Position numbers and translations under genes: made by a program. Below are positions 23,391-35,441 of a DNA stretch of 64,000 nucleotides, piece after piece. Location of the stretch: assembly GCA_002989075.1 (NCBI GenBank), contig PSQN01000003.1:2050340-2114339 (forward strand), written 5' to 3'. Each line of letters starts with the position of its first letter. Positions within the stretch are counted from its first letter, which is position 1. This DNA comes from Arthonia radiata. Lineage: Eukaryota; Ascomycota; Arthoniomycetes; Arthoniales; Arthoniaceae. The notes beneath the pieces were generated by a model. The model was given only the letters and a program-made list of their open reading frames with translations. It was not told the DNA's origin and did no database searches.

Positions 23391-26021
23391 CTACTCCCCA
23401 ATCACCCTCCCATCCGCCACAATCATCTCCATCACGCTCTCCCGCACCTCCGCAGGCACCCCATGACACGCCATCAAACACCCCAGTCTCGCCCCCCAAC
23501 TCGCCCCCTCCTCCAACCCCAGCGCCCGCCCATTCTTATGCACCCGCACCGGCTTCACCGCGTTCCACAGCCGCTTCTTCGGCTCGTACTCCATGTTCGC
23601 CTCGTGGATCCGCTCAAACGCCAGACGCTGCACATCGTTGACATCCAGCTGCATCTCCTGCCCGAACCTGATGTGGATCTGCGCTGTCGTGGGGATGTCG
23701 GTTAAGGTAACGCTGATGGCCGCATCCGTGCGCATGACGTCGCTGGTGTGCGGCTCGAACTCATTAGACTTGAGAGCGACAAACGCGGAGGGCTTGCAGC
23801 GCCAGTCCAAGGCCAGGAACTCGATCGTCCAGGTGCGTTTTTCCGGGACGACGGTGTGCGCGTCTTTGCCGGTGGCAGGACCGATGCTGAAGCGGCGGCC
23901 GTCGTTGTCGAGTTTCAATGTCGTCGTAATGAGGTTCACCGTCTCGAGGTCGTCGCCCGCGCCGTTGTCTTCGTACAGCTCGAACGTCCCATTCGAGCCG
24001 GCCACGACCTTGACGTGCAGGTGCTGCGGCAGGGGCGTGTCGAATTCGGCTTTCGTCGCGGAGACGGGCGCGGCGAGCGGGATGATGCTGCCTTGGGCTG
24101 CGAGGACGGCGTATTCGTCGAGTTTGCGGTAGAGGTTCAGCGCGCGGTCGGCGTCGTAGATCACACCGCTGAAGATGTCAGCGTAGCGGTTGCCGCGGCA
24201 CGGCGGGAGGAACGCTTCGATCTTGCTGCGTTTGGTGTGGGGGTCGCGGGGCGTCGTCGGCGGGAGGACGAGCAGCTCCGAGCCGAAGTAGAAGAGATTC
24301 TTATTCTCGTAGGCCTCTGTGCGCTCAGGGTGGGACCAGTAGAGCGGCTGCACCAGGGGCTCGAAGTCGCGGGTCGCGCGGATGGTCATGCTGTAGAGGT
24401 ACGGCACGAGCTGGTGGCGGAGACGCAAAGCGGCGGTCTGGGCGGCGCAGGCCTCCCCGGGAAAGGACCAGGGCTCCTTGGACATCCAGTGGTTGTTGGT
24501 GGTGTGGAGGCGGTTGATGGGGGAGAAGACGCCGAGCTGGACCCAGCGGGTGGCGAGCTCGTCGTTGCGCTCGCCGAGCATGTGGCCGCCGATGTCGTTG
24601 GACCAGTAGCCGAAGCCGATGTTGGAGGCGCTGGCGGTGAACTCGGGTTGGAACTGCAGGGAGGGCCAGGTGGTGATGGCGTCGCCGGAGAAGCCGACGG
24701 GGTAGCGGTGGGTGCCGGGGCCTGCGAAGCGGGAGAAGATGAACGGGCGGCGAGAGTGGTCAGCCTTCTTCATGTTGTGGTAGTGGAAGTGATTGAGGGG
24801 TTGGATGGGGTCGACGCCGGGGAGGTTGGACACGGGGCCTTGCTGCCAGTCTTGCCAGATGAAGTCGACGCCGTCGTCTTCGAGCTTTTTGATCACGATG
24901 TCGAAGTAGACGTCGACGTACTTCTTGTCGGTGATGTTGTAGGGCACCGGGTCTTTGGTGGATGGATCACGGCCGAGGGCTTTGCACACCTCTTCATAGA
25001 CGTCTTCGTAGAATTGTACGCCGTCAGCCGGGTGGTCGCAGGCTGGTAATCTCACGCCCTTCTCATGCATCTGCGCTAGGAATTTCTTGGGATCGGGAAT
25101 GAGCTTGGTGTTCCAAGAATATCCCGTCCACCCGCTTACACCTGCTTCCTTCACCCATGGCTGATCTACCCAGTGCCAATCCATGTCCAGGACGCAGACA
25201 CTGAGCGGTACCCCATGGTCCCGGAACTGGTCCATCAGCTCCAGATAGTCCTTGTCTGTGTAGGCATACCACCGCGACCACCAATTGCCCAAAGACCAAC
25301 GCGGCAACAATGGTTGCGATCCGGATACGGCGAATAGCGATCTTATGGCCGCTTTGTAATCCAATCCGAACGCAAAGAGATAGCCGTCTATCCGTGGGCT
25401 ACTCTCGTTGTCAGCAAGCATCGACACTTATGCACATGCATACATACCCGTCCTTTGCCGGACGTCTCGCCGTCACAAAGCCATCTTCGGTAAACAACAT
25501 CGACGTGGAATCGTTAATATCGGCATATCCATTTCCGTTGATCACACTGTCTTTCAACTCTGTTCTGCCATTCACACCGTCGAGCGTACGTGCCGTGCCT
25601 CCAATTTTATAGCGCTCTGACTCGAAATGAAAGCCATACCGCCAGAGACTGTTGGATACAGAGGCGCCACCTTGTACCTGCACTCTCAAGCCTCTGCTGG
25701 TGAACTCCGCCTTGTCGTAGTAAAGGTGGTAGTTCTTGGTGACAATCTCGAGGTTGTCTCTGCGTCGCTGTGTAAGCTTAACGCAGCATAACACAAGCTC
25801 CGCTGGCGTACTTACTCCTGCTCGATCACACGAAAGTCAGGCACAGGCTGTTCCCGATAGATTGCAAATATAGACGGTCTGTCTTCAAAGACGCCATCTG
25901 CAGCATACTCATACCGCAGCAAGCCCTCGGTAAGCACCGTGAATCGGTATTTCTTGTCTCCACCTCCTACTACAGCATCCGAAGTTGCCTTTGGCTTGGT
26001 CGGGAAGTCGTATCGAGACAT
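23391..26021 (-). CDS. Glycoside hydrolase family 31 (alpha-glucosidase-like), 842 aa
   Basis: A retaining alpha-glycosidase-like enzyme. Three exons: 25,816-26,021, 25,448-25,759 and 23,391-25,401, with introns of 56 and 46 nt (donors GTAAGT and GTATGT). The joined frame restores REQPVPDFRVIEQ-EDNLEIVTKNYHLYYD and RRPAKDG-SPRIDGYLFAFG. N-terminal GH31 beta-sandwich is followed by the TIM barrel with LLPRWSLGNWWSRWYAYT, the nucleophile region GVDFIWQDWQQG (D357) and the acid/base region VGFSGDAITTW (D413), then C-terminal beta domains. The WQDWQQ nucleophile context differs from the WxDMNE of classical maltases, so substrate preference may differ. No signal peptide is seen, so it is probably cytosolic. 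Start: MSRYDFPTKP at 26,021 is favoured; an in-frame ATG at 26,069 would add 16 residues. Confidence 0.9.
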
Positions 26022-26773
26022 GATGCTTGCTGACTGGCCGTTCCAATTTTGGAGAAGCGAGCAGTCCATCTTTATAGCTACTGTCCTGTTGTGGATTTTA
26101 GAATAGGTTGCCGCACCATTGGGGGCTTTTCGCCCCACACCCATCCCAATTGAAATTGGTTTTGGGGGGTTTGGCGAGGCTCATTCTGAGGAGGCGAAAA
26201 GCGCCCAATTGCCCGGCAACCACCTCTTCTGCCTCATGTCAGACGGGGGGATGACAGACTCCAGCGACTTTGATCATCCACCATCAAAGGGCGCACGACG
26301 CGATCCCAGGCTTCTACTCATACTAGACGCGGTCCCGCTCCTCTATCCAATAAGCACGGCGAGATCAACACAATCCCGTTGGCGTCTGGAGCACGTAGTC
26401 AGATGGTGTGAGACCGCGTAAGGCATGATGTGGATGTCAGGGCGCTGCGAGGGAAGCCGGGTGGGAAGGCTTCTTCTCAACCTCAGCCAAAGCAAGTCAT
26501 TCGCCAGTAGGCAATGAGCAACAACGACTGTTTAGGGGCATTGCTGGCCTGTGTATGCCGCCGTACTTTAAACAAAAACAGATCTTGCGTTTTTAGGCAC
26601 ATCTCTGACAGGCTCACGCTTACTTTGTTTCAAATTTCTCCCGAATCCGCCACGACGCCCTAACGAACGCTGAATACGCATGACACGGGACAGTATAAGC
26701 AAAGCAGGAAGTGAAAATGCAGAATGCTGCCTGTCGGGTTTCAAGACCGTTATCTTTACGGTCCAGAAGCAGG
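26022..26773. other. Intergenic: GH31 promoter side and 3' side of the Smr gene
   Basis: About 750 bases. A 100-residue open frame on the + strand (26,119-26,421) lacks family features and reads against the GH31 5' region, so I treat it as chance. GGGG-rich stretches near 26,121-26,170 and 26,240-26,250 are noted only as possible regulatory DNA. Confidence 0.5.
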
Positions 26774-29017
26774 TTATGATTCGCCTCCTCTCACGTCTTC
26801 AGCTTTGAGTATACGTATCTTCCCATGCTCCATGGGAGATGTAGGTACTGCGGCCTCGCCGTCTTCCTCTTGATCCGCCATCTTCGTCTCTACTGCGCGA
26901 CCTCCTGAGGAGGCATCGATGCCCAATATGCCGCCAGACCCACCGCCGCTTGCGCTGCCTGCCACGCTAAACTCCCTGAAGAGATACCGCGCTTCGCTCA
27001 GATAGGCTCTGATCTGCTTACCGACCTTGTCCCTGCCACCCTTCGAATGGTGCCCAGTGCCTACAATAGCGTACAGTATGCTGTTCCGCTCCCGGTGGAT
27101 CTGACTCGCTGAGCGTTGGTTCTTCAAAGCGGCATCCAGATAGGATACAGCTTCTGCTGGGTGCAGGCCATGCAAGTCCACGTAGACCTCCTCATCGTCA
27201 GAGCCACTGACACCATGTGAGCGGTTGCGTAAATCGTACAAGTGTCTCGCTGCTTCGCGATGTGCTTCCCGCATCATGTCGTTCTCCGCCTGGCCCCGGA
27301 TAGAGAGCGCTTTCGCAGCGCGCACATCGTTGCGGTTCCATGCTTGCGCTGCACTTTGTAAGAACTTGTTTCTCGCACCACCATGTCTGATTGCGTTTTG
27401 TCGGGCTTTGAGATAGTCCTTGTTGGCGCGTCCTCCTGTCTCCAACCAAGGTATGTGCTCAGGCGGGGGTATCGCTTGTGCTGCTGCAGTGTGCTCGCGC
27501 GATTCGACCTGTCCATTTCTTGGCCGAGCACCTCGGCGAGCGCCTTGGAGCTGCGGACTCGGTGCTGAGGCATTACGTACCACATCGGCGAGTGAGTTGA
27601 CACCGTCTCTGTCGCGGTGACCATGACCATGTCCACGCTTGCCATGGTGCTTCTTTGCGCCACGAAAAGCTGCGGAACCCAGGGCAGGAAATGTCTCGTT
27701 TTCCTCGACTGATAATCGCGGACCATGACAAGCAGGTGACTGATGCCGACTTGTAGGGCGCGAGTGAGGGCGTGAGGGGACAAATTCAGGAGCAAGACCG
27801 ACGCGGGATGAGAGGGCCGGCGAAGCCAGTGGCTCAGCAGGTGAGGTGCCGCTGAGCGACGGGAAAGAGCCATAGTCGCTGATCTGAAGGTTTTGGTTGT
27901 AGGGCTCGAGAGGCGGCGAGGCTATGATAGTGGGGTCGTTCAGCGACATTTGGTTCATGAGGGCTGATGGGTCGTGTGAGAATATGCAAGAGTCGCCTGC
28001 AAGACAGTTACCCAGCAGCCAGTATCTGTGACAGATTAGTATCGGCTACTCCAAGTGATTCAAGTAAAGTCCAGCAGGGACATACTTGCAGACGTGGTTC
28101 GAAAGGTCGTGACTGAACTTGCAATCAGCTCGCAGACACTGGCCGGTCGACAGCCAATAGCGACACACGACCGGACTCTTTCCAGTTCCTGCGGGTGTTG
28201 CGGGCCTTGAACCCGGTGTCATTGACTTGCCCACAAGATACGTCTTGTCTTGCTCTGGCGAAAAGCCTGCGTTGTTCGATGGCGCAGTGTCTCCTCCGGT
28301 TTCCATGAGAGACATGAGCGCCGTACTGAGGTCGTATCCGTTGGCTTCTAGTATGCCTTCAATCTCATCATCAGTCTTTTGACCGCGCAAGACAGACCTC
28401 AGCATGTCGTAGGGGCTCATTTCTGTCAATTGTGGTTGAAACTCCGCAATCGACGCCCAATCAGATCCATGATTTGACGATGCGTTGCTGGCGGTGTCAT
28501 CCGTATTGAGCCAATCCGCCCCATCGTTGCCATATTCGCCAAAGTTATCCGGCCCTGGGTCTTTATCAAAGAAGTTTGGCGAGTTGAGACTCGGGCTGAG
28601 CAGCGAAGGTGTGATATAAGGGAGACGGGGAGAGGCGCGCGGGCTTGTAAAAGGACTCTGTTGTGATGACTTGACGCGGAGCAAGGCGGGACGAGGCCCG
28701 AGACTCGAGGTTGGAGCTGGACTAGCCGCAGAGCTTCTTGGTGATGAGCCGACGGGCGTGCCTCCGCGGGATGATTGCCATGGCGCTGGCGAATGGCGCC
28801 GTGTGACGGTATGCCTTACGACTGGCGGGGACGTAGTAGGGAGTGAAGCGTTGCGGAAGCGCCAGAGGATGTCCAGCGTGGCTGATTCGAGCTCTTTCCC
28901 CGCCAAGTCAGTCTCCTGTCGTAGCAACTCTTCCACCTTTTCTGTTTTGTCATCATCGTCATATGCGTCGTTGCGAAGGATCGGGAGGCATTGGTCATAC
29001 ACAGCATCGGTGCTCAT
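26774..29017 (-). CDS. CUE - tandem CCCH zinc finger - DUF1771 - Smr protein (727 aa)
   Basis: Probable RNA-surveillance or ribosome-associated nuclease-like protein; the closest functional analogue is yeast Cue2 (CUE plus Smr), the no-go-decay endonuclease. Exons are 28,086-29,017 and 26,774-28,025. The 60-nt intron (GTATGT, branch ACTAAT, acceptor ACAG) sits inside the second zinc finger. Domains: CUE-like helices about 201-240; CCCH finger 1 at C285-C294-C299-H303; finger 2 at C310-C318-C324-H328 (CKYWLLGNCLAGDSCIFSH, restored only by splicing); a disordered His/Ser-rich linker; DUF1771 about 514-578; Smr about 590-665 with VDLHGLHPAEA and IVGTGHHSKGG. The DLHGLH and GTGxHS-type motifs are the Smr signature. 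The assignment to this architecture is secure; catalytic activity is inferred. Confidence 0.9.
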
Positions 29018-29802
29018 GGCCGGAATTTGGAGAAGCGTGAGGGTATTAGGATTAGGAATGGTAAATGGAAGCCCAGTCTGCGGTGGTAAGCATCATGTGT
29101 AGTTGTCGATCTTTGTAGATTCAAGCACACAGTGGACTACCTCTGATGTCGAAAGAGGGGAGGCTCCAGAAGGTGGAATGTGTGGTGCCGCAAAGGCAGT
29201 AGACCAGGTTGAAGGCGCGTCGCGCAGCGACAGGTGAAGACGAGAAACAATAAGCAAGAAGCAAAGCAACGCGATGAGATGAGACCACCGACGACCAGGG
29301 TCGATATGGTTGCCGATGTAGCTGGAGATTGGAGTTAGCGGAGGGATGTGGGATGATCTCACATCGACTGAGACGTCCGCGGGGAAACAACCGGACGGCG
29401 CTAGTCCACAAGGGGCTTTTGCCACCGAAAAGAGCTGCTTGCAAGCACGCCGATTGCACGGGCACCGTAATTCACCGTTCATGTTGCTCACCTGTGTACC
29501 TCTGCGAGAGTCATGCAAGAGAGAAGCAGATACTCAGGTAATCGAAAAGTGCTACAATGAAGCTCTCAGAGTGAAGAGCGCATTTCTGTGATGATACTAC
29601 GTGTACAAATTTCAAACAGCCTCACCAATACCCATGTCTAAGAATCCACTTTTGTGTGTCAGTTTCCCTACGCCTTGCCCATACCATAACAGCCCACAAG
29701 TGCTTGTGACACTTCGTCTGCCTCAGAAGTCGACCCCGTCGTCTTCAAATCAATCTCCCCTTACGCTTGGAAGGTGGCACTCCTCTCGTCGTTTCCGGAT
29801 TT
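29018..29802. other. Intergenic between the Smr gene and the GH18-like gene
   Basis: About 785 bases containing the Smr gene's upstream region and the 3' side of the GH18-like gene. Overlapping open frames on both strands in 29,093-29,600 have no recognisable family content. No RNA gene was recognised. Confidence 0.5.
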
Positions 29803-31243
29803 TCACGAGGTACTCGATCCGTCGATGTTCCCTGGAAAGAGCTCCTCGTATCCAGCACTGACGATGCTCAATACACTGTCTTGGCTGTCGCCCAATGCTT
29901 CCCAGAAAATAAGCCCGGCGAGCCCAGTGCCCTGAACAAGGATGGCCTTGTGCCTGATACTCCATGGATTCTAAGTATTGTCTTAGTGTGAGCAGACTTG
30001 AACAATTCAACGTAGCTTACGTCAAATGAAATGAGCCCACTCTCGCCGCCACGGTTTAGAGAGCAGGCCTTTGCACCGTCGTCCATGTCGGTGTTCCGAA
30101 ATGTGCCCGCAAGCTCAAAATAGGGTATGGCCTTGCTATCACATCGCTTTCGAGTGTAATCTTCGCCCAGTTGAGTCGCTTCTGGGAAGCGTCTTCCAAA
30201 GGCTGGTATACCCAGCATGATCTTGCCGGCGGGGACGCCTTGAGAGATGCAGTATTGGGTGAAGCTATCGCATGATATGTCTGTCGAGCCGTAAGGCGAG
30301 TAAGTCTGGGAGGCATGAGCGACGGTGGATGACATTGACGTTGCGAAGTCAAAACATTTGAGATTGATCAAATCGAGTAACTCCGCGATGTTCCGGAGGT
30401 CAAGGTGCGGATCGTACGATAACGAGGCTGTAAGCTGGTAGTGCGGTCGTGGCAGCGCTTCACGCAATTCGGCCAGTAAGAGTATGTAATAGTGTGCAAT
30501 ATTCGGAGCGACGTTGTCCCATGCAACTTCGTGCGTGTCAGCCTGCCTGCAACCCCTATGCAACGAAGTCGCCCTACCGTCTATGCCATCCAAGCCATAC
30601 GTGTCCACGAGGGATCGTGCGCTTTCAACAAATTTGCAACGCTTCTTTTTGTCGAGCGCTGTCTTAGCGAAAGCTTCTGAGACCTCACGCATGCCGCCTT
30701 GTGTATCGCCCACAATAGACAGCAACACTTTGAGGAAACGATTCTCAGCCCTCAGTCGCGTGACGGCTTCAACACAGCAGGGAACCCCATCAGCGAGTTG
30801 ACGAGCACTGAGATGTTCATCATCAAGCTAGATTCGAGTCAGCGTTCCTCGCGCCCACCACTTGAGGATAGGAAACATCACTTACCCTGACCGTGCCATC
30901 TTGCTCGATGCTGAGCAATCCGTCAATAAGTATGCAGCGAATTTTGTGAACGTACTTACTTGGCGGCAGCATAGAAGACATGGGTAATGTTCCCCACATT
31001 AATGACTGATGCTAAAGCACTGCTGTTGTTGATGGTTCTACTCGAAAACTGTACTGCATTGTGGTACGTCTTGATTGAGGATGGGCGTGGCGGGGAGGGT
31101 TCGCGGGGCGCTTGTTGACCAGCAGCTTTGGGTTCGATGCGTATTGGTACGGTAGTGTTTGCATGAGAGAAGGCTGGACCCGGTGCTACGTTGCCATTCT
31201 GAATCGATGAGACATTCGACGTCCGAATGGCGGTCGTATCCAT
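29803..31243 (-). CDS. GH18 chitinase-like protein with degenerate catalytic motif (410 aa)
   Basis: TIM-barrel protein of the GH18 family. Five exons: 30,960-31,243; 30,886-30,910 (a 25-nt microexon); 30,578-30,827; 30,021-30,526; 29,803-29,970; introns of 49, 58, 51 and 50 nt. Splicing restores the family blocks in order: TYHNAVQFSS (strand 1), ITHVFYAAANIEQDGTVR, FLKVLLSIVGDTQ, YGLDGIDVAWDN (strand 4), YYILLLAELREALP, LINLKCFDFATSM, GKIMLGIPAFGR, LISFDNPWSIRHKA and TGLAGLIFWEALGD. The catalytic DxxDxDxE motif reads D183-G-I-D186-V-A188-W-D190: the third Asp is Ala and the catalytic Glu is Asp. Chitinolysis is therefore unlikely or weak, and carbohydrate binding is more plausible. No signal peptide is visible at the chosen ATG. 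The frame is open a little further upstream, so a missed 5' exon is possible. Confidence 0.82.
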
Positions 31244-31373
31244 CCGTGAAGAGTCATACGGGTCGAGATGGATGTTCGTTCGTCAATGTTGAGACGGCAA
31301 AGGCATGCACTTGTCGGATGTCGATGTTGTCATTCAGTCATCTGAACAACTTGCTTGCTCATGATAATCTTTG

Positions 31374-31740
31374 TCAACCAAAGCTTAGAGAATCCACGAT
31401 AGTCCTCTGCAGAACGGAGTTGAAAGACTGGTCCTGATTGCTGGTTGAACGCAGCTTAGATAATACGAGGCAGTCACACAGACGTTTAGCAGGAGCGATG
31501 GCCAAACAGGCGAGCAAGAGGGCGGGAGAGGCGTCCTTAATACAGGCACTTGTGCTGCAAGCCGTAGGCAGCGGTGCATCATCTGTGAAGCTTGACTGTG
31601 CAAAGTGGCTAGTTCGTGATGCATCTTTGGGAACCAATGTCACATGTGGGTAGATACCGCGGACCGGAAGACCCACTCCTGCACATCCGGTGCCAGCTCC
31701 AATGATCCGAGAAGCACAGTGTATATCGGACGAGAAGGGT
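31374..31740 (-). pseudogene. Possible remnant of an FAD/NAD-binding oxidoreductase N-terminus
   Basis: On the - strand one frame contains RIIGAGTGCAGVGLPVRG (about 31,665-31,710) followed by HVTLVPKDAS. This resembles the GxGxxG dinucleotide-binding strand-turn-helix and second strand of flavoprotein monooxygenases. The rest of the frame to 31,374 does not continue with recognisable monooxygenase motifs, and no start is clear. It may be a fragment of a lost gene or a chance match. It lies directly upstream of the GH18-like gene on the same strand. Confidence 0.25.
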
Positions 31741-33724
31741 CGACGGTCATTGGTGCAATGAAGACACCTGATGGGCGCTCAGGGCGCTTCTCCTCAAAGT
31801 TGATAGGGCGGGCAGATTGCAAAGAAGCTAACATTGGATGGTATGATATTGAATCCTCGTTGTAGCCAGGATGAGCGATAGTGCCAATTGTACAGCGTCA
31901 AAGCTTTGCCCATCCATGCAGATGGAAAGAGCACAGACCAGTGGCGTGTGTGAGAGCGGACTTTGAGAGGATGAGTGTGAGGGGAAGGAAGATTGGGGCG
32001 GCGGGAGGAAACGAGGATGAGGAGAAGCAAGAAGTGGAGCGAGAAGATGCGCTGGAAGCGATGAGAAAGGAAAGCGCGCAAGTTGGTCCGTTGGAAGAAC
32101 AGCGGAAGCTACCCAGACGGTGCGGACGGGGCAGACGCCCTTGGTTGACCCCAACGCGCGGCGCCTTGGACGAACCATAAAATGCGCCACTGTATTGTCC
32201 CTGTCAGCCGCCGAGTCAATCCTGATTCCTGTCTGCTTCCACCGCTTCGAATCCTCGATCACGAACTCGCAGGACCGGGCGTTGCAATATGAAAAGCCAC
32301 GAGAAAATGATTAGTCTCACTTGAAGGGCTGATAGACGTACTCGGCGCACAACGCCCATTCAGCGCGTCAAAACCTCAGCCTGGGTGATTCCAGTGCCTC
32401 TGCTAGCTCGTTCTTTAAGCCAGAGTCACCGCAACCCTGAGAAACGCAGGGCCCCAAGCACTGCGAGCAAATGACTCGAGCGATCGCTGATGCAGCACCA
32501 GAATCGAGATGAGTCTTTCAATTGTATAATGCAGGCGCATGGAGCTTGCTACGTTGTTACAACACTCGCCCATCAATTAGAGGTTTATTTGAGTTCAAGC
32601 ACAACCCGTACGTCTTTGTTCGATTTCGCAGAGAATTCAACGGTCGAACAAAACTCATGGCCCCACGCACAATCCACCGACCCTGCTGAAAGGCTGCATT
32701 TGCAAATCACCGTGAAACGCTGCCTCTGCCGCTTCCGATGCACCATGATGATGACATTCGATTCGAGTTACGACGACCGGCCCAACACCCGCTCCCGCTG
32801 TGTTGTGCAGATAGTATGTGGGTCGTCGCGCTGCACTTTTCGCTGGCAGACGCCGCGACCTTTGCAGTACTTGTCATTCGATATCAGGTCCTACTGTCAT
32901 CCTACAGCATTGTTCATTCCGTGCAATAGGAAGCGATTCCGGCCCGTGGGGGGTACTGGTTCCGATCATCTGCGCAGATACCCAAGTAGTATCTCACACC
33001 TTCCCGCTACTGAGTTTCTTCCATGTGCCAGTCTGCCGGGTGCTCCCGAGTTTTGTTGGCTCCTCATGCTACGTGGCATGCTGTTTGATCTTCTGTGCCT
33101 GGGCGTTCGTATACTCTAAAGATCAGACGATCTGACTCTTTTTCTAAGGAAACGCGGTACGAGGCAAGCACGAACAACGGGGTGCACATACTATGTAAAT
33201 TTACTTCCCTGTAGGTGTCAAGGGATCATGACCTTAAATCGAGAGCCCAGAATAGAGCTACAAGTGTGGATTGGGCTAATAGACCTGAGTGACACGTATG
33301 AGAGGCTAGGGTAGCAGCAACGGGGTCCCGACGTAGATCAATGCAATTCTGCAAACTCTGTTTGTCCCCAGCGTTGGGATATGTAAATGGCGTCAACGGG
33401 CGTACTTACTGCATCAGGCGACCTTGTATTGCCAAGCTTTCCAACGTACGTAGAGTGGTAGAGTGTTCTTTCATCGTCTCGAACTGCACATTCTGGCATT
33501 CAACCTTTGGACGAACGGATACGAGTGACAAGTTACTTTTACTAACGACATTGCATGAGACGAGAGCAGTGTGTCACGTCCCGGCCCGTCTTCCCCCCGC
33601 CACTTCGCGCATCGCTACACTGCTTCACCGTCCTCACGCTTGTCCTTGACAAGCCTTCTAGAACAACCGATAGCGCTGCTGCTACACATTCTGTCGATCG
33701 CGCCGACCTGGCGCGGCCTTCCCG
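31741..33724. other. Long intergenic region without recognised gene
   Basis: About 2 kb between leftward genes and the rightward Yth1 gene. The longest open frames (144 residues on the - strand at 31,828-32,262; 209 residues on the + strand at 32,490-33,119) have random-like composition, no domain motif and no convincing splice partners. Yth1 promoter sequence must lie toward the right end. No tRNA was recognised. Confidence 0.5.
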
Positions 33725-34595
33725 ATGACCATTGCGACGGGAGCGGCACGGGCCTCCGTCGTGTCTCAGGTACTCGACCCATCAGTTCATCCCCAGTACA
33801 ACTTCAGTTTCGCCGACTTCTTGTTGAGGGAGCATAAGTTTGGTTTACAATCGGATCGCCCATTATGCAAGGCTTTCATGCAAGGACACTGCCCGCAAGG
33901 CGACCATTGCCCAGACAAGCATCACGTGCCGTCAAATTACAATTCGTAAGTCATCTCCACAGAGGGCACGCGGTTGCCCAATATGTCTGCTCGACTTTTT
34001 GCAGCTTTGGAACAGAACGAAACGCTAACATCAAGCCAGACTGATATGCAAACACTGGCTGCGCGGCCTTTGCAAAAAAGGTGACAACTGCGAGTTCCTG
34101 CACGAGTACAACCTGCGGGAGATGCCCGAGTGCGTCAACTTCAAGACCTACGGGATTTGTCAAAACGGCCCTGACTGTCTATATCTGCACATTGATCCCG
34201 TCCTGAAGAAAGCGCCATGTGAGCGTTACGCGAATGGGTTCTGCCCGCTCGGCCCGTACTGCGGAGCCAGGCACGCGGAGAAGAAGAGCATCTGCAAGTT
34301 CTGGATCGCTGGCTTTTGTCCGCACGGCAAGACCTGCCCGGAAGGATCTCATCCAATTTGGAGGGAAGAGGACACCTTGAGGAAGCCCCAAGTCAGAATC
34401 GTTCTCAGCGAGGAGGAACAAGAGCGGGAAGCCGAGCGAAAGTTTGAGCAGATGGACCGAGACGTCCTCGAGCAGGAGAGCGCGCCGCGGTATGTGGACA
34501 AAGGCACTTACAATCAGCACAAGATGTCTGGACGTGGGCGAGGTCGAAGACCCAACTTTAATAAACGTGGGAGGGACCGAGGAGAGCGATACTAG
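33725..34595 (+). CDS. YTH1: Yth1/CPSF30, CCCH zinc-finger subunit of the mRNA 3'-end cleavage and polyadenylation factor (258 aa)
   Basis: Nuclear RNA-binding subunit that helps recognise the polyadenylation signal. Exons are 33,725-33,945 and 34,040-34,595. The 94-nt intron (GTAAGT...CCAG) joins HHVPSNYN to SLICKHWLRGLC. Five CCCH fingers follow the family arrangement: C48-C56-C62-H66, C77-C85-C91-H95, C105-C114-C120-H124, C134-C142-C148-H152 and C159-C167-C173-H178. An acidic/basic helix follows, then a short Arg/Gly-rich tail (SGRGRGRRPNFNKRGRDRG). Length and five-finger layout are those of fungal Yth1; there are no C-terminal zinc knuckles as in animal CPSF30. Well supported throughout. 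Confidence 0.95.
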
Positions 34596-35441
34596 TCGAT
34601 GAGTCGGGATGGGAACGAAGCACGCTGCGATTGATGCTCGCACGATCGAGGAAAAGCGTCGTTCGACGCCTACGCGAGCTGTAAATCACGTGGGACATAT
34701 GCGACTGTTCGAACGGTCACGTGGCGTTTCCAACAACATCGTCAATACGTGGTAATGGAAGCTACGTGCTTCGTTCAGCCCACATCGCAATGCTGGCGGC
34801 AGGAGCTGCGTCATTTTAGCACCATCGGATCGCCGCTTTATAAACGACCGAGTTCTCCATAACACTGCATCGAAGGAAGGGGCGAAGCGAGATTTGAAGG
34901 GGTCTAGGCCAGGTGGAAAGTCAAGTATGGGCTGTCGACGCTGTTCATGGGCTGAAAAGGTTCCCAGTAGAAACATTGCCTTATCGTGGCCTGCGTCATG
35001 TACTTGAGGAGGCCCAGCATGGGCTCAGAGCCAGAGGCTCAAAGCGACAGAACAGATTCAAGAAGAGCCACAGTTCAAACGTCAAAGGAGCTTAGATCAA
35101 GGGTTCGTGTAGCAAATTTATTGAATCCAAATCGAGCCATTGGACGTGACAGTTTTGGCCCCAACAAGGGCAGTAATTTTGGAGGTGGGGCTCCAGGGGG
35201 CCGTCCCAGAAATTGGAATTGAGGCAGCGCGATGAGGTCAGGGGATCTTCAACACGCGCCCACGGTCCAGATCCCAAGGCGCCGACCACGCCAACTTTCT
35301 TATCATAGTTCACACACGCCCACTGCACCGCCACTCTTCATCGACTGGCACGTCGGTTGCTCCCATTGCATTCTTAACCAACGTCGCTTGCCTAGCCCAT
35401 AGACCAAAATCAGTCCCATGGAGTAGCCGACGCGCCCAGGA
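34596..35441. other. Intergenic between YTH1 and the vezatin-like gene
   Basis: About 850 bases. A 78-residue + strand frame (34,986-35,222) ends in a Gly/Arg/Asn-rich stretch (SNFGGGAPGGRPRNW). It has no start context or splice partner that I can support, so it is not called a gene. The right end holds the promoter of the vezatin-like gene. Confidence 0.45.

Noticed and set aside
23748-25049. 433-residue open frame on the + strand
   Set aside because: It lies wholly inside the GH31 coding exon on the opposite strand; its Val/Glu/Gly/Ala composition is the mirror of GC-rich third codon positions, and it has no motif.
15414-31243. Possible secondary-metabolite or sugar-use gene cluster (SDR, GH31, GH18, SOD)
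   Set aside because: No synthase, transporter or pathway regulator is present, the genes are interspersed with VPS53 and an RNA-surveillance gene, and two of the enzymes have atypical active sites.
32490-33119. 209-residue open frame on the + strand
   Set aside because: Random-like composition, no domain, no splice signals that extend it, and isolated in a long non-coding stretch.
33160-33480. Possible tRNA-like fold upstream of YTH1
   Set aside because: No A-box/B-box pair or TTCRANNC loop could be found on either strand.
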